Positions 8,299 through 16,765 of a stretch of DNA of 64,000 nt are shown here, piece after piece. Source of the stretch: an uncultured Aquimarina sp. (lineage in GTDB: Bacteria; Bacteroidota; Bacteroidia; Flavobacteriales; Flavobacteriaceae); the NCBI GenBank assembly GCA_947500545.1, contig CANMSO010000004.1:248001-312000 (forward strand). Direction: 5' to 3'. The notes beneath the pieces are model-generated. The model had not been told where the DNA came from. It made no database searches and was given only the letters and a program-made list of their open reading frames with translations. Position 1 is the first letter of the stretch. Each line of letters starts with the position of its first letter. The position numbers and the translations under genes are program-made.

Positions 8299-9186
8299 AT
8301 GTCTAATGTTAACAGTAATTTAAAAATCGAAATGGAGATTAACACTTTAACAGGAATAGATACAAAAGATATTCTAAAGGTATTCAATGAATCGTTTTCA
8401 GATTATTTTATTCCGTTTCAGTTAACAGAAGAACAACTAGGTTCAAAAATGTTAGCGGATAAAGTAAACCTTAACTTATCTGTTGGAGTTTTTGAACATG
8501 AAAGACTAATTGCTTTTATATTACATGGTTTTGATAAAATCAATGGTGAAAAAATAGTATACAACGGAGGAACAGGAGTTATTCCAAACAAAAGAGGTTT
8601 AGGATTAACGAAACAGATGTACGATTTCATTTTACCTGTTTTAAAAGAAAAAGGAATTAACAAATTATTCCTTGAGGTCATTACTAAAAACATACAAGCC
8701 ATTAAGTCTTATAAAAGATCTGGTTATAAAATTGAAAGAGAGCTATACTGCTACAAAGGAGAAATAGTTGTATCAAACTTAAACAACAATTTAGAAATTT
8801 ATAAATTACAAGATTACGACTGGAGCTTAATGCAATCATTTTGGGACATCACTCCTACTTGGCAAAACTCAAATAAAGTCGTCAATCAATTAAAGAATAC
8901 TAATATTTCATTGGGCGCTTATATTAAAAATCAGCTTGTCGGGTATATTATTTATAATCCAAAGAATAAAAGATTGCAACAAATCGCGATAAACAAAAAC
9001 TTTAGACAACGAAGAATAGCTTCAACTCTAATGTCGAAATTAATAGAGGACTATGGATCTACATTCTCAATTATTAATGTGGATAAAAGCTCAAAACCCG
9101 TTGATGCTTTTTTACGAAAAATAGGATTTGAAAAAAATCTGGAACAGTTAGAAATGAAACTAGAACTTAATAAAAATTACCGTTAA
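8299..9186 (+). CDS. GNAT N-acetyltransferase with two acetyltransferase domains
   Basis: 295 aa with two GNAT folds. Domain 1 covers about residues 12-155 with the acetyl-CoA loop PNKRGLGLTKQMYDF (about residues 97-111). Domain 2 covers about 160-290 with the loop FRQRRIASTLMSKL (about 235). The substrate is unknown; tandem GNATs of this kind act on amines, peptides or antibiotics. The frame starts with ATG 8299; an internal ATG at 8332 is an alternative. The C-terminal codons and stop run into the left end of the next palindrome (CGTTAACAACG). Confidence 0.8.
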   Translation: MSNVNSNLKIEMEINTLTGIDTKDILKVFNESFSDYFIPFQLTEEQLGSKMLADKVNLNLSVGVFEHERLIAFILHGFDKINGEKIVYNGGTGVIPNKRGLGLTKQMYDFILPVLKEKGINKLFLEVITKNIQAIKSYKRSGYKIERELYCYKGEIVVSNLNNNLEIYKLQDYDWSLMQSFWDITPTWQNSNKVVNQLKNTNISLGAYIKNQLVGYIIYNPKNKRLQQIAINKNFRQRRIASTLMSKLIEDYGSTFSIINVDKSSKPVDAFLRKIGFEKNLEQLEMKLELNKNYR

Positions 9187-9313
9187 CAACGTATATAAAA
9201 ATGTAACCGATAGATAGCTAAAAGAATTGAAAACCCTATGTTTTAACTACTTTAATCAAAACGGAAAAACAACGCTCCTCAATACGCACTTTTCATATAC
9301 AAGACCGTTATCT
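9183..9313 (+). repeat. attC-like palindromic element 7
   Basis: Left GTTAACAACGTATATAAAAA with TGT mirrors right GCACTTTTCATATACAAGAC followed by CGTTATC. An open frame at 9227-9427 runs through it but uses the element and antisense of the next gene, so it is not called. Confidence 0.55.
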
Positions 9314-9333
9314 TCTATTACTCATAAGAATAA

Positions 9334-9924
9334 CTACCCATTAAGTTCTTTAATTAATTCATCAACTCTATCTATTCTTGGATTGATTTCATTTTTCACT
9401 CTTTTTTTATTTAAAAAATATCCGTAAATCCCCATTGCTATGGTAGCCAAATAAGTAATAACTATTATATATCGTTTTTCGGGTATCTCCCATAAACCAA
9501 TTAGAAAAAGTAGCATTATGGGAAAAATTGGCAAAATCACCCAATAAACGGAAGTTTCTAGCAATTTCTTTTGGGCTTCAAGATATTCCCTTGTCTTTTT
9601 GAGATATTCAAGGTAATTTTCTTCCAAATCACTTGGTTTAATTTTTTTTATACCAAGCACTTGAATTAATATATTAATCAAAAAGATAATTATTAATGCA
9701 GAAGCAATTTTAGAAGTAGTAAAAGGAACCCAGTAAGCGATGAAAGCAAATGACAGAATACCAATAATTGCAGAAATCACCTCTACAAGTTCTAGATATT
9801 TCCACCATCTATGTAACCGTCCTAAACTTGATTGCAATTCTATCATCAATTTTGATGTCTCAAACTTTATACGTTCCTGATTACTGGACGATTGCCAGAT
9901 TTTAATTAATTCATCTTCCATCAT
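9334..9924 (-). CDS. Membrane protein, probable anti-sigma factor partner
   Basis: 196 aa with a short cytoplasmic N-terminus (EDELIKIWQSSSNQERIKFE) and four hydrophobic segments (about residues 48-68, 75-92, 126-145 and 152-170), with a charged linker around 95-120. Its first codons overlap the stop of the upstream sigma-factor gene by 4 bp, so the two are translationally coupled. Small membrane proteins in this position usually sequester the ECF sigma factor; that role is inferred from position, since no zinc-binding anti-sigma motif is seen. It is transcribed against the surrounding array. Confidence 0.6.
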   Translation of the reverse strand: MMEDELIKIWQSSSNQERIKFETSKLMIELQSSLGRLHRWWKYLELVEVISAIIGILSFAFIAYWVPFTTSKIASALIIIFLINILIQVLGIKKIKPSDLEENYLEYLKKTREYLEAQKKLLETSVYWVILPIFPIMLLFLIGLWEIPEKRYIIVITYLATIAMGIYGYFLNKKRVKNEINPRIDRVDELIKELNG

Positions 9925-10427
9925 AATATTTCATTTATACAGTTCAACAATTTTGACTTAATTCGCTTGATCTTTACAGCTACGTGGTTTTCAGATAATC
10001 CCAAAACACTTGAAATTTCCCTGTAGACTAGTCCTTCTAAGTAAAGTGCAACTATTGCCTTATCCCCATCATTTAGCTTTTTGACACACTTTCTTAGAGT
10101 TTTTAGTTTTTCATTCTCTTCTTCGCTATTTTCTTCCGAACCAAAATTAGAAATAGTCATACTATCTAATCTTATAAATCGATTTTGATTCTTATTGTAT
10201 TTAGAATTGAAACGAAGGCAAATATTTAAAGTAACTCTAAACATCCAAGTGCCAATAGATGAATTGCCTTTAAATGTGCTCATCGACCTCCAAACATTAA
10301 CCAAAACCTCTTGGAAAAGGTCCTTGGCATCTTCCTCGTCTTCAGAATAAATCGAGCAAATTCTAAATAGCTTCTCCTGATTTTCTTCTAGGGCATTAAG
10401 GAATATAGTTTCACGTTCTTTTCTCAT
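9921..10427 (-). CDS. ECF-type RNA polymerase sigma factor
   Basis: 168 aa with region 2 at about residues 14-80 (DEEDAKDLFQEVLVNVWRSMSTF is the core-binding/-10 recognition helix) and region 4 at about 105-160 (EISSVLGLSENHVAVKIKRIKSKL, the -35 recognition helix-turn-helix). Length and layout are normal for an extracytoplasmic-function sigma factor. It overlaps the downstream membrane protein gene by 4 bp, a typical sigma/anti-sigma arrangement. Its regulon cannot be read here. It stands opposite to nearly all neighbours and is followed upstream by a 334-bp non-coding stretch. Confidence 0.85.
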   Translation of the reverse strand: MRKERETIFLNALEENQEKLFRICSIYSEDEEDAKDLFQEVLVNVWRSMSTFKGNSSIGTWMFRVTLNICLRFNSKYNKNQNRFIRLDSMTISNFGSEENSEEENEKLKTLRKCVKKLNDGDKAIVALYLEGLVYREISSVLGLSENHVAVKIKRIKSKLLNCINEIL

Positions 10428-10622
10428 TTTTAAAGCTTGTCTTTACTATTTTAGTTACCATAGTTTTCAAAATATGACACTTTAGTATACATTTTTTTAC
10501 CAAAAACTAAAAGCTTTTCATTATACCAGATTTTCTAGCTGGTTTGCGCTGATAAACTTCACTTGTTAGGAGAAAAGACATATACACAAAGTTCTATGCT
10601 ACGCCTGCATGTCAATACAAAA

Positions 10623-10729
10623 GATAACAACCTATATAACGCATTGGCAAAATTTGGCTACCTTTAATCTCAACTGAAAAACTCGCCTCCCAAAAGGCGA
10701 ACTTTTCGTACACAAGCACGTTACCTAAC
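10623..10729 (+). repeat. attC-like palindromic element 8, within a 334-bp non-coding stretch
   Basis: Left GATAACAACCTATATAACGC, right CTTTTCGTACACAAGCACGT with TACC, centre GCCTCCCAAAAGGC. The stretch 10428-10761 otherwise contains the sigma-gene leader (10428-10500) and a right-half-like fragment CTTGTTAGGAG near 10562. I see no gene in it. Confidence 0.5.
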
Positions 10730-10761
10730 GCTTAAATAAAAAATAATCCTATAATATTTGA

Positions 10762-11958
10762 ATGATAAAATATTTTCTAATACTCTTAATATTATTCTTG
10801 TCATGCAATACTAAGAAAAGTATAGAAGACAACTACATTAAAAATTTAGTTCAAGAAACCCCTAATGACATTCCTCTAGTTTTTGGTGAAGATATTGTAT
10901 CGAAGAAAGGTAGATTTGAAATGGGAATTACAATTTCACCAAATGGAAAAAATATCGCTTTTGGTGTTGCTCATGAATCCAAACCTGAAGAGACATGTAT
11001 TTATTTAATGAGTTTCGCAAATAAAAAATGGTCATCTCCTGACAAAACAATTCTCCCAAATAACATCAATACATTTTTTCCTATGTTTTCTCCTTCTGGA
11101 GATGAACTCTATTTCGCCAAATCTAATGAAAAACATGAAACAGATTTATGGGTTGCTAAATACCAAAACAGTAAAATTATTGACCCTAGACCTTTAGATT
11201 CTATTTTTAATTCAAAGTCTAGAGAGGCAGGACATGGTAAATCAAAAATCGGTTCTTTTTATTTTACATCTAATCGGAATGATCAAAATCAATGCTGCGG
11301 AGATATTTACTATTCAAAACTTGAATCTGATGGTTATAAAACAATTCAAAAAGTAAATGAATTAAGCTCTGGTTTTGATGAAGAGAGCTTATACTTAGCT
11401 CCTGATGAAAATTACATTATTGTACAATCCTGGAAAACAGAATTTAAGTCAAAACACGATTTATATATAAGTTATCGTACTAAAGATAGCTTATGGACAA
11501 CACCAAAAAGATTGAATAATAAAATAAATAGTAAAGAAATTGAGCAAAGGCCATTCATATCATCGGATAATAAATTCTTGTTTTTTAGCAGAATGAGTAG
11601 CGTTAAAGAAAAAGGTAAAGATGTTTATGAATCTGATATCTATTGGGTAAATACTAAATCCATCTTTAAACCTTATCCATATAATACTGAAATCAAATAC
11701 AGTATAAAACAAAATGAACAAATTCAATTAAAACTTCCAAATGACTTATTCAAAGATGTAGATGATGAAAATTTATCATTTGAAGCATACTTAGAAAATA
11801 ATATTGAATTACCAGAATGGATTAAATTTGACTCTAATAATCTATCTTTTAGAGGTATTTGGAAGTCTAAAGAGCCGATAAAAATTATCATAATTGCTAC
11901 AGATACTTCAGGAAACAATACAGAATTTAAATTTCAACTCGCAGAAGAAACTTTATAA
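10762..11958 (+). CDS. PD40 (TolB-like) beta-propeller lipoprotein with Ig-like C-terminus
   Basis: A surface or periplasmic lipoprotein (lipobox ending LSC, about residue 15). Residues about 45-310 form PD40/WD40-like blades, seen as repeated SPNGKNIAFG, SPSGDELYFAK, APDENYIIVQS and SSDNKFLFFSR motifs about 50-60 residues apart. Residues about 315-398 (LPNDLFKDVDDENLSFEAYL, then LPEWIKFDSNNLSFRG) match a cadherin-like/He_PIG type Ig domain. Such proteins bind partners or glycans; no enzyme motif is visible. Single gene between palindromic elements. Confidence 0.7.
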   Translation: MIKYFLILLILFLSCNTKKSIEDNYIKNLVQETPNDIPLVFGEDIVSKKGRFEMGITISPNGKNIAFGVAHESKPEETCIYLMSFANKKWSSPDKTILPNNINTFFPMFSPSGDELYFAKSNEKHETDLWVAKYQNSKIIDPRPLDSIFNSKSREAGHGKSKIGSFYFTSNRNDQNQCCGDIYYSKLESDGYKTIQKVNELSSGFDEESLYLAPDENYIIVQSWKTEFKSKHDLYISYRTKDSLWTTPKRLNNKINSKEIEQRPFISSDNKFLFFSRMSSVKEKGKDVYESDIYWVNTKSIFKPYPYNTEIKYSIKQNEQIQLKLPNDLFKDVDDENLSFEAYLENNIELPEWIKFDSNNLSFRGIWKSKEPIKIIIIATDTSGNNTEFKFQLAEETL

Positions 11959-12062
11959 TATAAAATTTGGTTAAAATATTACCGATTTGGACCATTGGAA
12001 TGGATTTGGAGATGTTTAACATATAAGGAATTAATCCCGATAAGGAAGAAAAGTACTTTATC

Positions 12063-12120
12063 TAGCAACGTATAAAACTAATAGCTTAAAATACGCAACA
12101 AATCTTATAAAACTGTTACC
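12063..12120 (+). repeat. attC-like palindromic element 9 (short)
   Basis: Left CTAGCAACGTATAAAACTA, right CTTATAAAACTGTTACC. Only about 58 bp long, similar to elements 5 and 10. Confidence 0.45.
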
Positions 12121-12127
12121 ATTTATT

Positions 12128-13222
12128 ATGAAAAACATAGCAATACTAATAATTTTCACCTTATTGACGAGTACAATATGCTATGGACAAAGTACATATA
12201 TATACTCACAACCAAAAGAACTAGATGATGGATGGAGGACGAACAGTTTACGATCTCATAATTTGGATACAACGAGGGTATATCAATTATTTAGTCAGTT
12301 ACAGAATCGGAAAAATAAATTGCATAGCATCCTATTGATAAAAAATAACCAATTAATTATTGAGGAGTATTTCAACGAAAACTCTGTAGATAAGCCTCAC
12401 GACCTTCGATCAACAACAAAAAGTATTAGATCGATATTAATGGGAATTGCTATTGACAAAGGATTTATAGACAACGTTAATGACCCAGTATCGAAATATC
12501 TTAAAAGCCCCGTTCCTACTAAAAACCTTGACAAGAGAAAAGAAAAGATAACTATTGCTAACCTTTTAACAATGTCAAGTGGATTTGAATGTAATGACTG
12601 GGATAAGAAATCTAAAGGGCAAGAAGATAAAGTTTATAAAAAAAAGGACTGGCTTCAATATACGCTTGATCTCCCTATGGTAAATGAACCAGGGATGGTC
12701 TCAAATTATTGTTCGATGGGTGCTATTTTGGTAGCGGAAATAATAAGTCAATCTTCAGGAATGACAATCGATAAGTTCGCAGAAAAGTATTTGTTTAAGC
12801 CATTAGAAATTGAAAACCTAAAATGGGGCCATACTTCCAATAAAGAAGTTATCAATTCAGGAAAGAGATTATATATGACATCACGCGATATGGCAAAAAT
12901 TGGACAATTAATACTAAACAGTGGAATATGGAACAACAAACAAATTGTTTCACAAAAATGGGTTGAGGAATCAACAACACCTAAAACAAAAATTACAGGA
13001 ATTGACTATGGTTACTTTTGGTGGAATATTCCATTTAAGATAAACGAAAAAATGATTGTTTCGAAAACAGCAACTGGTAACGGAGGGCAGTATATTATGG
13101 TTTTTCCTGAACTGGATATGATTGCCGTATTTACCGGGGGTGCATATAATTCACAAGAGGACAAATTACCTTTTGCCATAGTGAGAGAAGTTTTCTTGCC
13201 AACATTCACTGGTAAAAAATAA
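12128..13222 (+). CDS. Secreted serine hydrolase (beta-lactamase class C fold)
   Basis: 364 aa, signal peptide ending CYGQ (about residue 21). The SxxK motif is STTK in RSTTKSIRSILMG (about residues 97-100), the YxN-type motif is YCS in SNYCSMGAILV (about 195), and the KTG equivalent is the TATGNGGQY segment near residue 317. Related proteins are 6-aminohexanoate hydrolase-like esterases and D-alanyl-D-alanine peptidase-like enzymes. It is only distantly similar to the other serine hydrolase at 7131-8240 (lipoprotein), so it is not a recent duplicate. Bounded by a short palindrome upstream and a right-half palindrome downstream. Confidence 0.8.
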   Translation: MKNIAILIIFTLLTSTICYGQSTYIYSQPKELDDGWRTNSLRSHNLDTTRVYQLFSQLQNRKNKLHSILLIKNNQLIIEEYFNENSVDKPHDLRSTTKSIRSILMGIAIDKGFIDNVNDPVSKYLKSPVPTKNLDKRKEKITIANLLTMSSGFECNDWDKKSKGQEDKVYKKKDWLQYTLDLPMVNEPGMVSNYCSMGAILVAEIISQSSGMTIDKFAEKYLFKPLEIENLKWGHTSNKEVINSGKRLYMTSRDMAKIGQLILNSGIWNNKQIVSQKWVEESTTPKTKITGIDYGYFWWNIPFKINEKMIVSKTATGNGGQYIMVFPELDMIAVFTGGAYNSQEDKLPFAIVREVFLPTFTGKK

Positions 13223-13245
13223 CAAAAATACCTAGATACCTTCCT

Positions 13246-13272
13246 GCAACTAATCATATACAAATTGTTATC
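13246..13272 (+). repeat. Right-half attC-like remnant
   Basis: GCAACTAATCATATACAAAT followed by TGTTATC matches the right ends of elements 2 and 6. No convincing left half is seen in the 23 bp after the preceding stop codon. Confidence 0.4.
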
Positions 13273-13286
13273 TTTAATTCTCAAAA

Positions 13287-13748
13287 ATGAATAATCAAAA
13301 ATTATCACTATCCGAAAAACTAAAAATATTCTTGAATGAATATTATTTTGGTTACGGTATTTTCTACAGCATTTTAAGAATTATAAGTGGTCCCGTAATT
13401 TTGATAATGGGGTTAAATTTATACTTTAACGGAAGTACTAAATTAGGAATTAGCTATTCTGGGATTTTTGTGATTTTTGGAATTTATTATATTCTAAGAC
13501 CACTGATTATACTCTTAACCAAAAAGTCTTGGATTAAAAATTTTGATTTTGACTACTCTATTAATCCTGAAAAAATAGTCATAACATCTGGCAAAAGTAA
13601 ATCTGAAGTAGATTATTCAGAGATAAATAAGGTCATAAAAAGAAAAACGTATTATGTTCTAAGAACTAACGCTAAGCAAGGAATTTATTTACCAATAAAA
13701 AACTTAGAATCAGACGAAATTGAAATTCTGAACGAGTTAAAAAAATAA
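13287..13748 (+). CDS. Membrane protein, YcxB-like
   Basis: 153 aa with two membrane segments (about residues 22-43 and 51-72) and a C-terminal soluble part (about 85-150) of alternating strands, SEVDYSEINKVIKRKTYYVL then IYLPIKNL. This matches the general pattern of YcxB-type or bPH-like proteins. Function unknown. It is followed after only 22 bp by the DinB gene with no palindrome between them, so the two may share one cassette and one transcript. Confidence 0.55.
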   Translation: MNNQKLSLSEKLKIFLNEYYFGYGIFYSILRIISGPVILIMGLNLYFNGSTKLGISYSGIFVIFGIYYILRPLIILLTKKSWIKNFDFDYSINPEKIVITSGKSKSEVDYSEINKVIKRKTYYVLRTNAKQGIYLPIKNLESDEIEILNELKK

Positions 13749-13770
13749 AATGATGATAAAGTAAAGAGCA

Positions 13771-14322
13771 ATGATAGAGGAATATTTAATAAATATAAAG
13801 AAGCAGTTTGAATCGTATAAGGAAGTCGCCGATAAAACAATTTCACAACTAACAGAGAAAGATTTGTATTGGAAATATAATGAGGAAAGCAATAATATCG
13901 CATGTATAATGATTCATGTATCTGAAAACATGTTATCCCGGTGGACAGATTTTTTTGAGAGTGATGGAGAAAAAGAATGGAGAGATCGGGAAAGTGAATT
14001 TGCAGCTCAGAACTTAGATTATTCTGAATTAATTGAAAAATGGGAGAAAGGATGGAATTGTCTTTATAATGCTTTAAATACTATTAACGAAAGTAATTTT
14101 CATAAACCAATTATTATAAGAAATAAAAAAGTCAAATTAATTGAGAGTATAACTCGACAAATTGCTCACTATCCATATCATATCGGTCAAATTGCGTTTA
14201 TTGGAAAAATGGTTTTGAACGAAAAATGGAATTCAACTTCAATACCAAAAGGAAAGTCTAATGAATATATTCAATTAGAATTTGAAAAAAACTCTAAAAA
14301 AACTAGCTACAACAATATGTAA
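13771..14322 (+). CDS. DinB-family protein (DUF1572/YfiT-like)
   Basis: A four-helix-bundle DinB-like protein of 183 aa. The three metal-binding His of the family can be placed in ACIMIHVSENM (about residue 49) and in HYPYHIGQIAF (about 133 and 137). Members include thiol-dependent S-transferases and many uncharacterised proteins. The last codons SYNNM and the stop are encoded by the left end of the palindrome that follows (AGCTACAACAATATGTAA), so the reading frame ends inside the repeat. Confidence 0.8.
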   Translation: MIEEYLINIKKQFESYKEVADKTISQLTEKDLYWKYNEESNNIACIMIHVSENMLSRWTDFFESDGEKEWRDRESEFAAQNLDYSELIEKWEKGWNCLYNALNTINESNFHKPIIIRNKKVKLIESITRQIAHYPYHIGQIAFIGKMVLNEKWNSTSIPKGKSNEYIQLEFEKNSKKTSYNNM

Positions 14323-14360
14323 AAGGTATCGAAACGGCTTTTACACAAAACGTTGTGGTG
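14305..14360 (+). repeat. attC-like palindromic element 10 (short, clean)
   Basis: Left CTACAACAATATGTAAAAG, right CTTTTACACAAAACGTTGTG with GTG. It is the tightest copy: 56 bp with near-continuous pairing and a loop of about ten bases. It supplies the end of the DinB coding sequence. Confidence 0.6.
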
Positions 14361-14372
14361 TATTCTAAGAAA

Positions 14373-14489
14373 ATGAACGAAATGACAAAAGAATCGGCTG
14401 AAAAAGTAAAAGACCAAATTGAAGCTGATTACTTGTTTTATACCGTACTTACCTCATATTTAACGTTTATATTCAAAAAACTACAATGA
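14373..14489 (+). CDS. Small ORF, 38 aa, possibly a truncated cassette gene
   Basis: Starts ATG 12 bp after the preceding palindrome and reads MNEMTKESAEKVKDQIEADY then LFYTVLTSYLTFIFKK. The stop TGA overlaps the ATG of the next gene by 4 bp (ATGA). The position right after a palindrome is where cassette genes begin, and the overlap suggests coupling to the secreted protein downstream. I recognise no family; it may be the start of a longer gene lost by deletion. Confidence 0.3.
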   Translation: MNEMTKESAEKVKDQIEADYLFYTVLTSYLTFIFKKLQ

Positions 14490-15445
14490 AAAAGATACTA
14501 TTTTTACTTACATTTTTAATAATACCAAAAATGTATGCTACTACCTGGGATGAGCCTTGGCAAAAGGAGATTATTGAACAATCAGAATATTTTGTATTTG
14601 GTGAAATTATAAGTGTATCTGACACATTAGTTCAAATAGATATTAGGAAGAGTTTTGGAGAAAAATTAAATGGAAAAATCAATATTGATGGTTTTTTTAT
14701 GCTTAAAATCTGTAGTACTTCTGGAGGGCATGGACCAGAGTTCTTTTTTAAAAAAGGAGAAAAAGGGTATTTTTTCTTAAAAAAGGGGCAAAAAGGAAAC
14801 TATAAAACCCCAACTCCAACATCTGGTTTTGATAGAATTTCAAATGGTACTGTAAAAGCTACATTTAGACATACATACCATCAAGCTGCTATAAAAAAAG
14901 AAATTTATGAAACTGCATATGAAGTAATTTGGAACAAATATCATGGTTACGAATATGATTCAACCAAATTAAACGCTTTTATTGATAAATATTTGAGTAA
15001 AACACCTGCAGGGTTTGAAGAAAATGAAATACAAATTTTCTTTAATCAACATTTAGCACTTGAGTCTGTATACCTTCTCGAATTAGAAAAAGACTTTGAA
15101 ATACTCAAGAAATTTGCAGAAGATGAAAACTTCCATTCAAGAATATCGGCAATAAGAGCCATGCAATATGCCAAAAATAAACCTGTAATAGAATTTTTGA
15201 TCGAGTATATTAAAAACGAAGAAAGGGATAACTTTACAAAAGTAATAGCTATATGGGCCCTAAAGGCTAAAGGAAAAAGAAAATCGATTAAAAAAGTAAT
15301 AGAAATAAAAGATACTTTATCAGACGAAGAAACTGGGTTTGGAGGTAACTTTATGGATCCAAGAATTTGTACACGATTCCCTACTCCTAAACTAGCTGCC
15401 ACCAAGTTAAAAAATACAATAACTAACACCGTACGTAAAAAATAA
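14486..15445 (+). CDS. Secreted protein with HEAT-like repeats, unknown
   Basis: 319 aa, signal peptide MKKILFLLTFLIIPKMYA. Residues about 20-130 form a strand-rich domain (EQSEYFVFGEIISVSDTLVQ, then GEKGYFFLKKG) like other Bacteroidota exported proteins of unknown role. Residues about 190-270 contain two HEAT-like helical repeats (SRISAIRAMQYAKNKPVIEF and TKVIAIWALKAKGKRKSIK). No enzyme motif is seen. The C-terminal TITNTVRKK and stop come from a palindrome-like sequence (CTAACACCGTACGTAAAAAA), as in the DinB gene. Confidence 0.55.
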   Translation: MKKILFLLTFLIIPKMYATTWDEPWQKEIIEQSEYFVFGEIISVSDTLVQIDIRKSFGEKLNGKINIDGFFMLKICSTSGGHGPEFFFKKGEKGYFFLKKGQKGNYKTPTPTSGFDRISNGTVKATFRHTYHQAAIKKEIYETAYEVIWNKYHGYEYDSTKLNAFIDKYLSKTPAGFEENEIQIFFNQHLALESVYLLELEKDFEILKKFAEDENFHSRISAIRAMQYAKNKPVIEFLIEYIKNEERDNFTKVIAIWALKAKGKRKSIKKVIEIKDTLSDEETGFGGNFMDPRICTRFPTPKLAATKLKNTITNTVRKK

Positions 15446-15489
15446 GTGCAGGATTAAAATCAAAAGTTTACACAAATTTAGATGTCGCC
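15421..15489 (+). repeat. Degenerate attC-like element 11
   Basis: Left CTAACACCGTACGTAAAAA; possible right AGTTTACACAAATTTAGATG. Pairing is limited (GTAAA/TTTAC, GTGCA nearby), so this copy is decayed or only half genuine. Confidence 0.3.
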
Positions 15490-15532
15490 AAACATTTAAA
15501 TGCAAACCTAGGAATATCTAAATAAATATGAT

Positions 15533-16216
15533 TTAAAAAATTTTATAAAACGTAGTTACTATAACCCCTTTACAATTATCTAAAACAACAGATAATAATT
15601 GTTTTTCTTCTTTTACCTTAAAATTAAATGGTGGAGCCAATAAGTTTAAACCACTTTGTTTTCTTAGTCTAGTTCCTTGTCCCGAAATAATCTCTTTATT
15701 AGGTACAAAATCCCCTTCAGGCAAATGTTCTGTTAAAATAACGTACTTAAAATCTGTCAATTTACTTACAATTCTTTGTACTTCAGCATTCGATAAATGT
15801 TGTAATACTTGTCTTATTAAAGCACAATCCCCAAAAGGCAAATCATCTACTGCGATGTCCAAACAGCAGAATTCTAAATTTTCTTCTTTAAACTTTTCTT
15901 TATTATGCTCGATAAGGTTTGCGACTATGTCTACCGCAACATATTTCTTAGTATACTTTACCAATTCTTTTCCTACATTAAAATCCCCACAACCCAAATC
16001 ACATACTGTAAGAGTGCTTTTAAAAGATGTTAAAAATGAAATTAAAACATCAACATATGGATTTACTATCTCAGGATGATGAGACCCATAACCCGAATAA
16101 AAATCGGATTTGTTACCACCCCAAAGTTTCATTTCATAAACCTGCTCCATAGCATCTTTAGTCGGCCAAGGCTTCTTTATTTTTTTAATTCCATTTTCTT
16201 TCTTCTTCATAAACAC
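15533..16216 (-). CDS. Class I SAM-dependent methyltransferase
   Basis: 227 aa. Motif I is TVCDLGCGDFNVGKEL (about residues 69-84), the acidic residue after strand 2 is in YVAVDIVANLI (about 92-102), and motif IV is DCALIRQVLQHLSNAEV (about 130-146). The N-terminal part (WGGNKSDFYSGYGSHHPEIV) resembles small-molecule methyltransferases linked to glycosyl or natural-product genes. Substrate unknown. It is on the minus strand, facing the array, and has its own upstream region within a 549-bp gap. Confidence 0.8.
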   Translation of the reverse strand: MFMKKKENGIKKIKKPWPTKDAMEQVYEMKLWGGNKSDFYSGYGSHHPEIVNPYVDVLISFLTSFKSTLTVCDLGCGDFNVGKELVKYTKKYVAVDIVANLIEHNKEKFKEENLEFCCLDIAVDDLPFGDCALIRQVLQHLSNAEVQRIVSKLTDFKYVILTEHLPEGDFVPNKEIISGQGTRLRKQSGLNLLAPPFNFKVKEEKQLLSVVLDNCKGVIVTTFYKIF

Positions 16217-16343
16217 ACTATTGGTCTATACAAACTACAAAAATATAGTTATATGTATTGAAATGTTATATTAAAACAAACGCACAAATTATATGTAATA
16301 ACATATATTATAAAACTTATAACTCATTAAGTAAAACTGTTTT

Positions 16344-16528
16344 TACAACAGTATGTATAAGTTATGTATTAGACCTCTGGTATATGACGTTATTTATAGT
16401 CTTTTAGACCCGTAATGTAATTTTATTAGTATTTTAGAGCATGTAAAACTAAACAAATGCATTGTCTTGCTCGAGGTTTGAAATCACCTGAATTTCTTTC
16501 CTGCAAAACTCATATGTTGGACGTTGGT
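16344..16528 (+). repeat. attC-like element 12 inside a 549-bp non-coding stretch
   Basis: Possible left end TTACAACAGTATGTATAAGT at 16344; right end GCAAAACTCATATGTTGGAC then GTTGGTA at 16503-16528. Inside the 16217-16765 gap I otherwise see only AT-rich sequence, the small palindrome GGCTTTTTAAAGCC near 16611, and a gene remnant at 16659-16727. Confidence 0.35.
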
Positions 16529-16658
16529 AGCACTATCAGAAGGTATAGTTGGTGAAAAAAATCAAAGAAAAGAGAAGGTGTTTATAGTGAATCACAATAA
16601 ATGATGAAATGGCTTTTTAAAGCCTAAAAAATAGTAATACGTATTAAAATACGAAATT

Positions 16659-16727
16659 ATGAGTAAAACAAGTCATCATGATGAACGCATTGCAAAAATA
16701 ACGAAACCGAAAAAGTGGGAGAAATAG
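16659..16727 (+). pseudogene. Truncated start of a DUF2200-family gene
   Basis: ATG followed by SKTSHHDERIAKI, which matches the conserved N-terminus of the DUF2200 family (normally about 115 aa). After residue 14 the family sequence is lost and the frame ends nine codons later. It looks like a deletion remnant of a cassette gene and is followed by the Crp-like gene. Confidence 0.45.
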
Positions 16728-16765
16728 TTGAATTCGATGAATAAAAACTATGCACAATAATTTAA

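Noticed and set aside
9227..9427. 66-aa plus-strand ORF
   Set aside because: It starts inside a palindrome and then runs antisense to the sigma-linked membrane protein gene.
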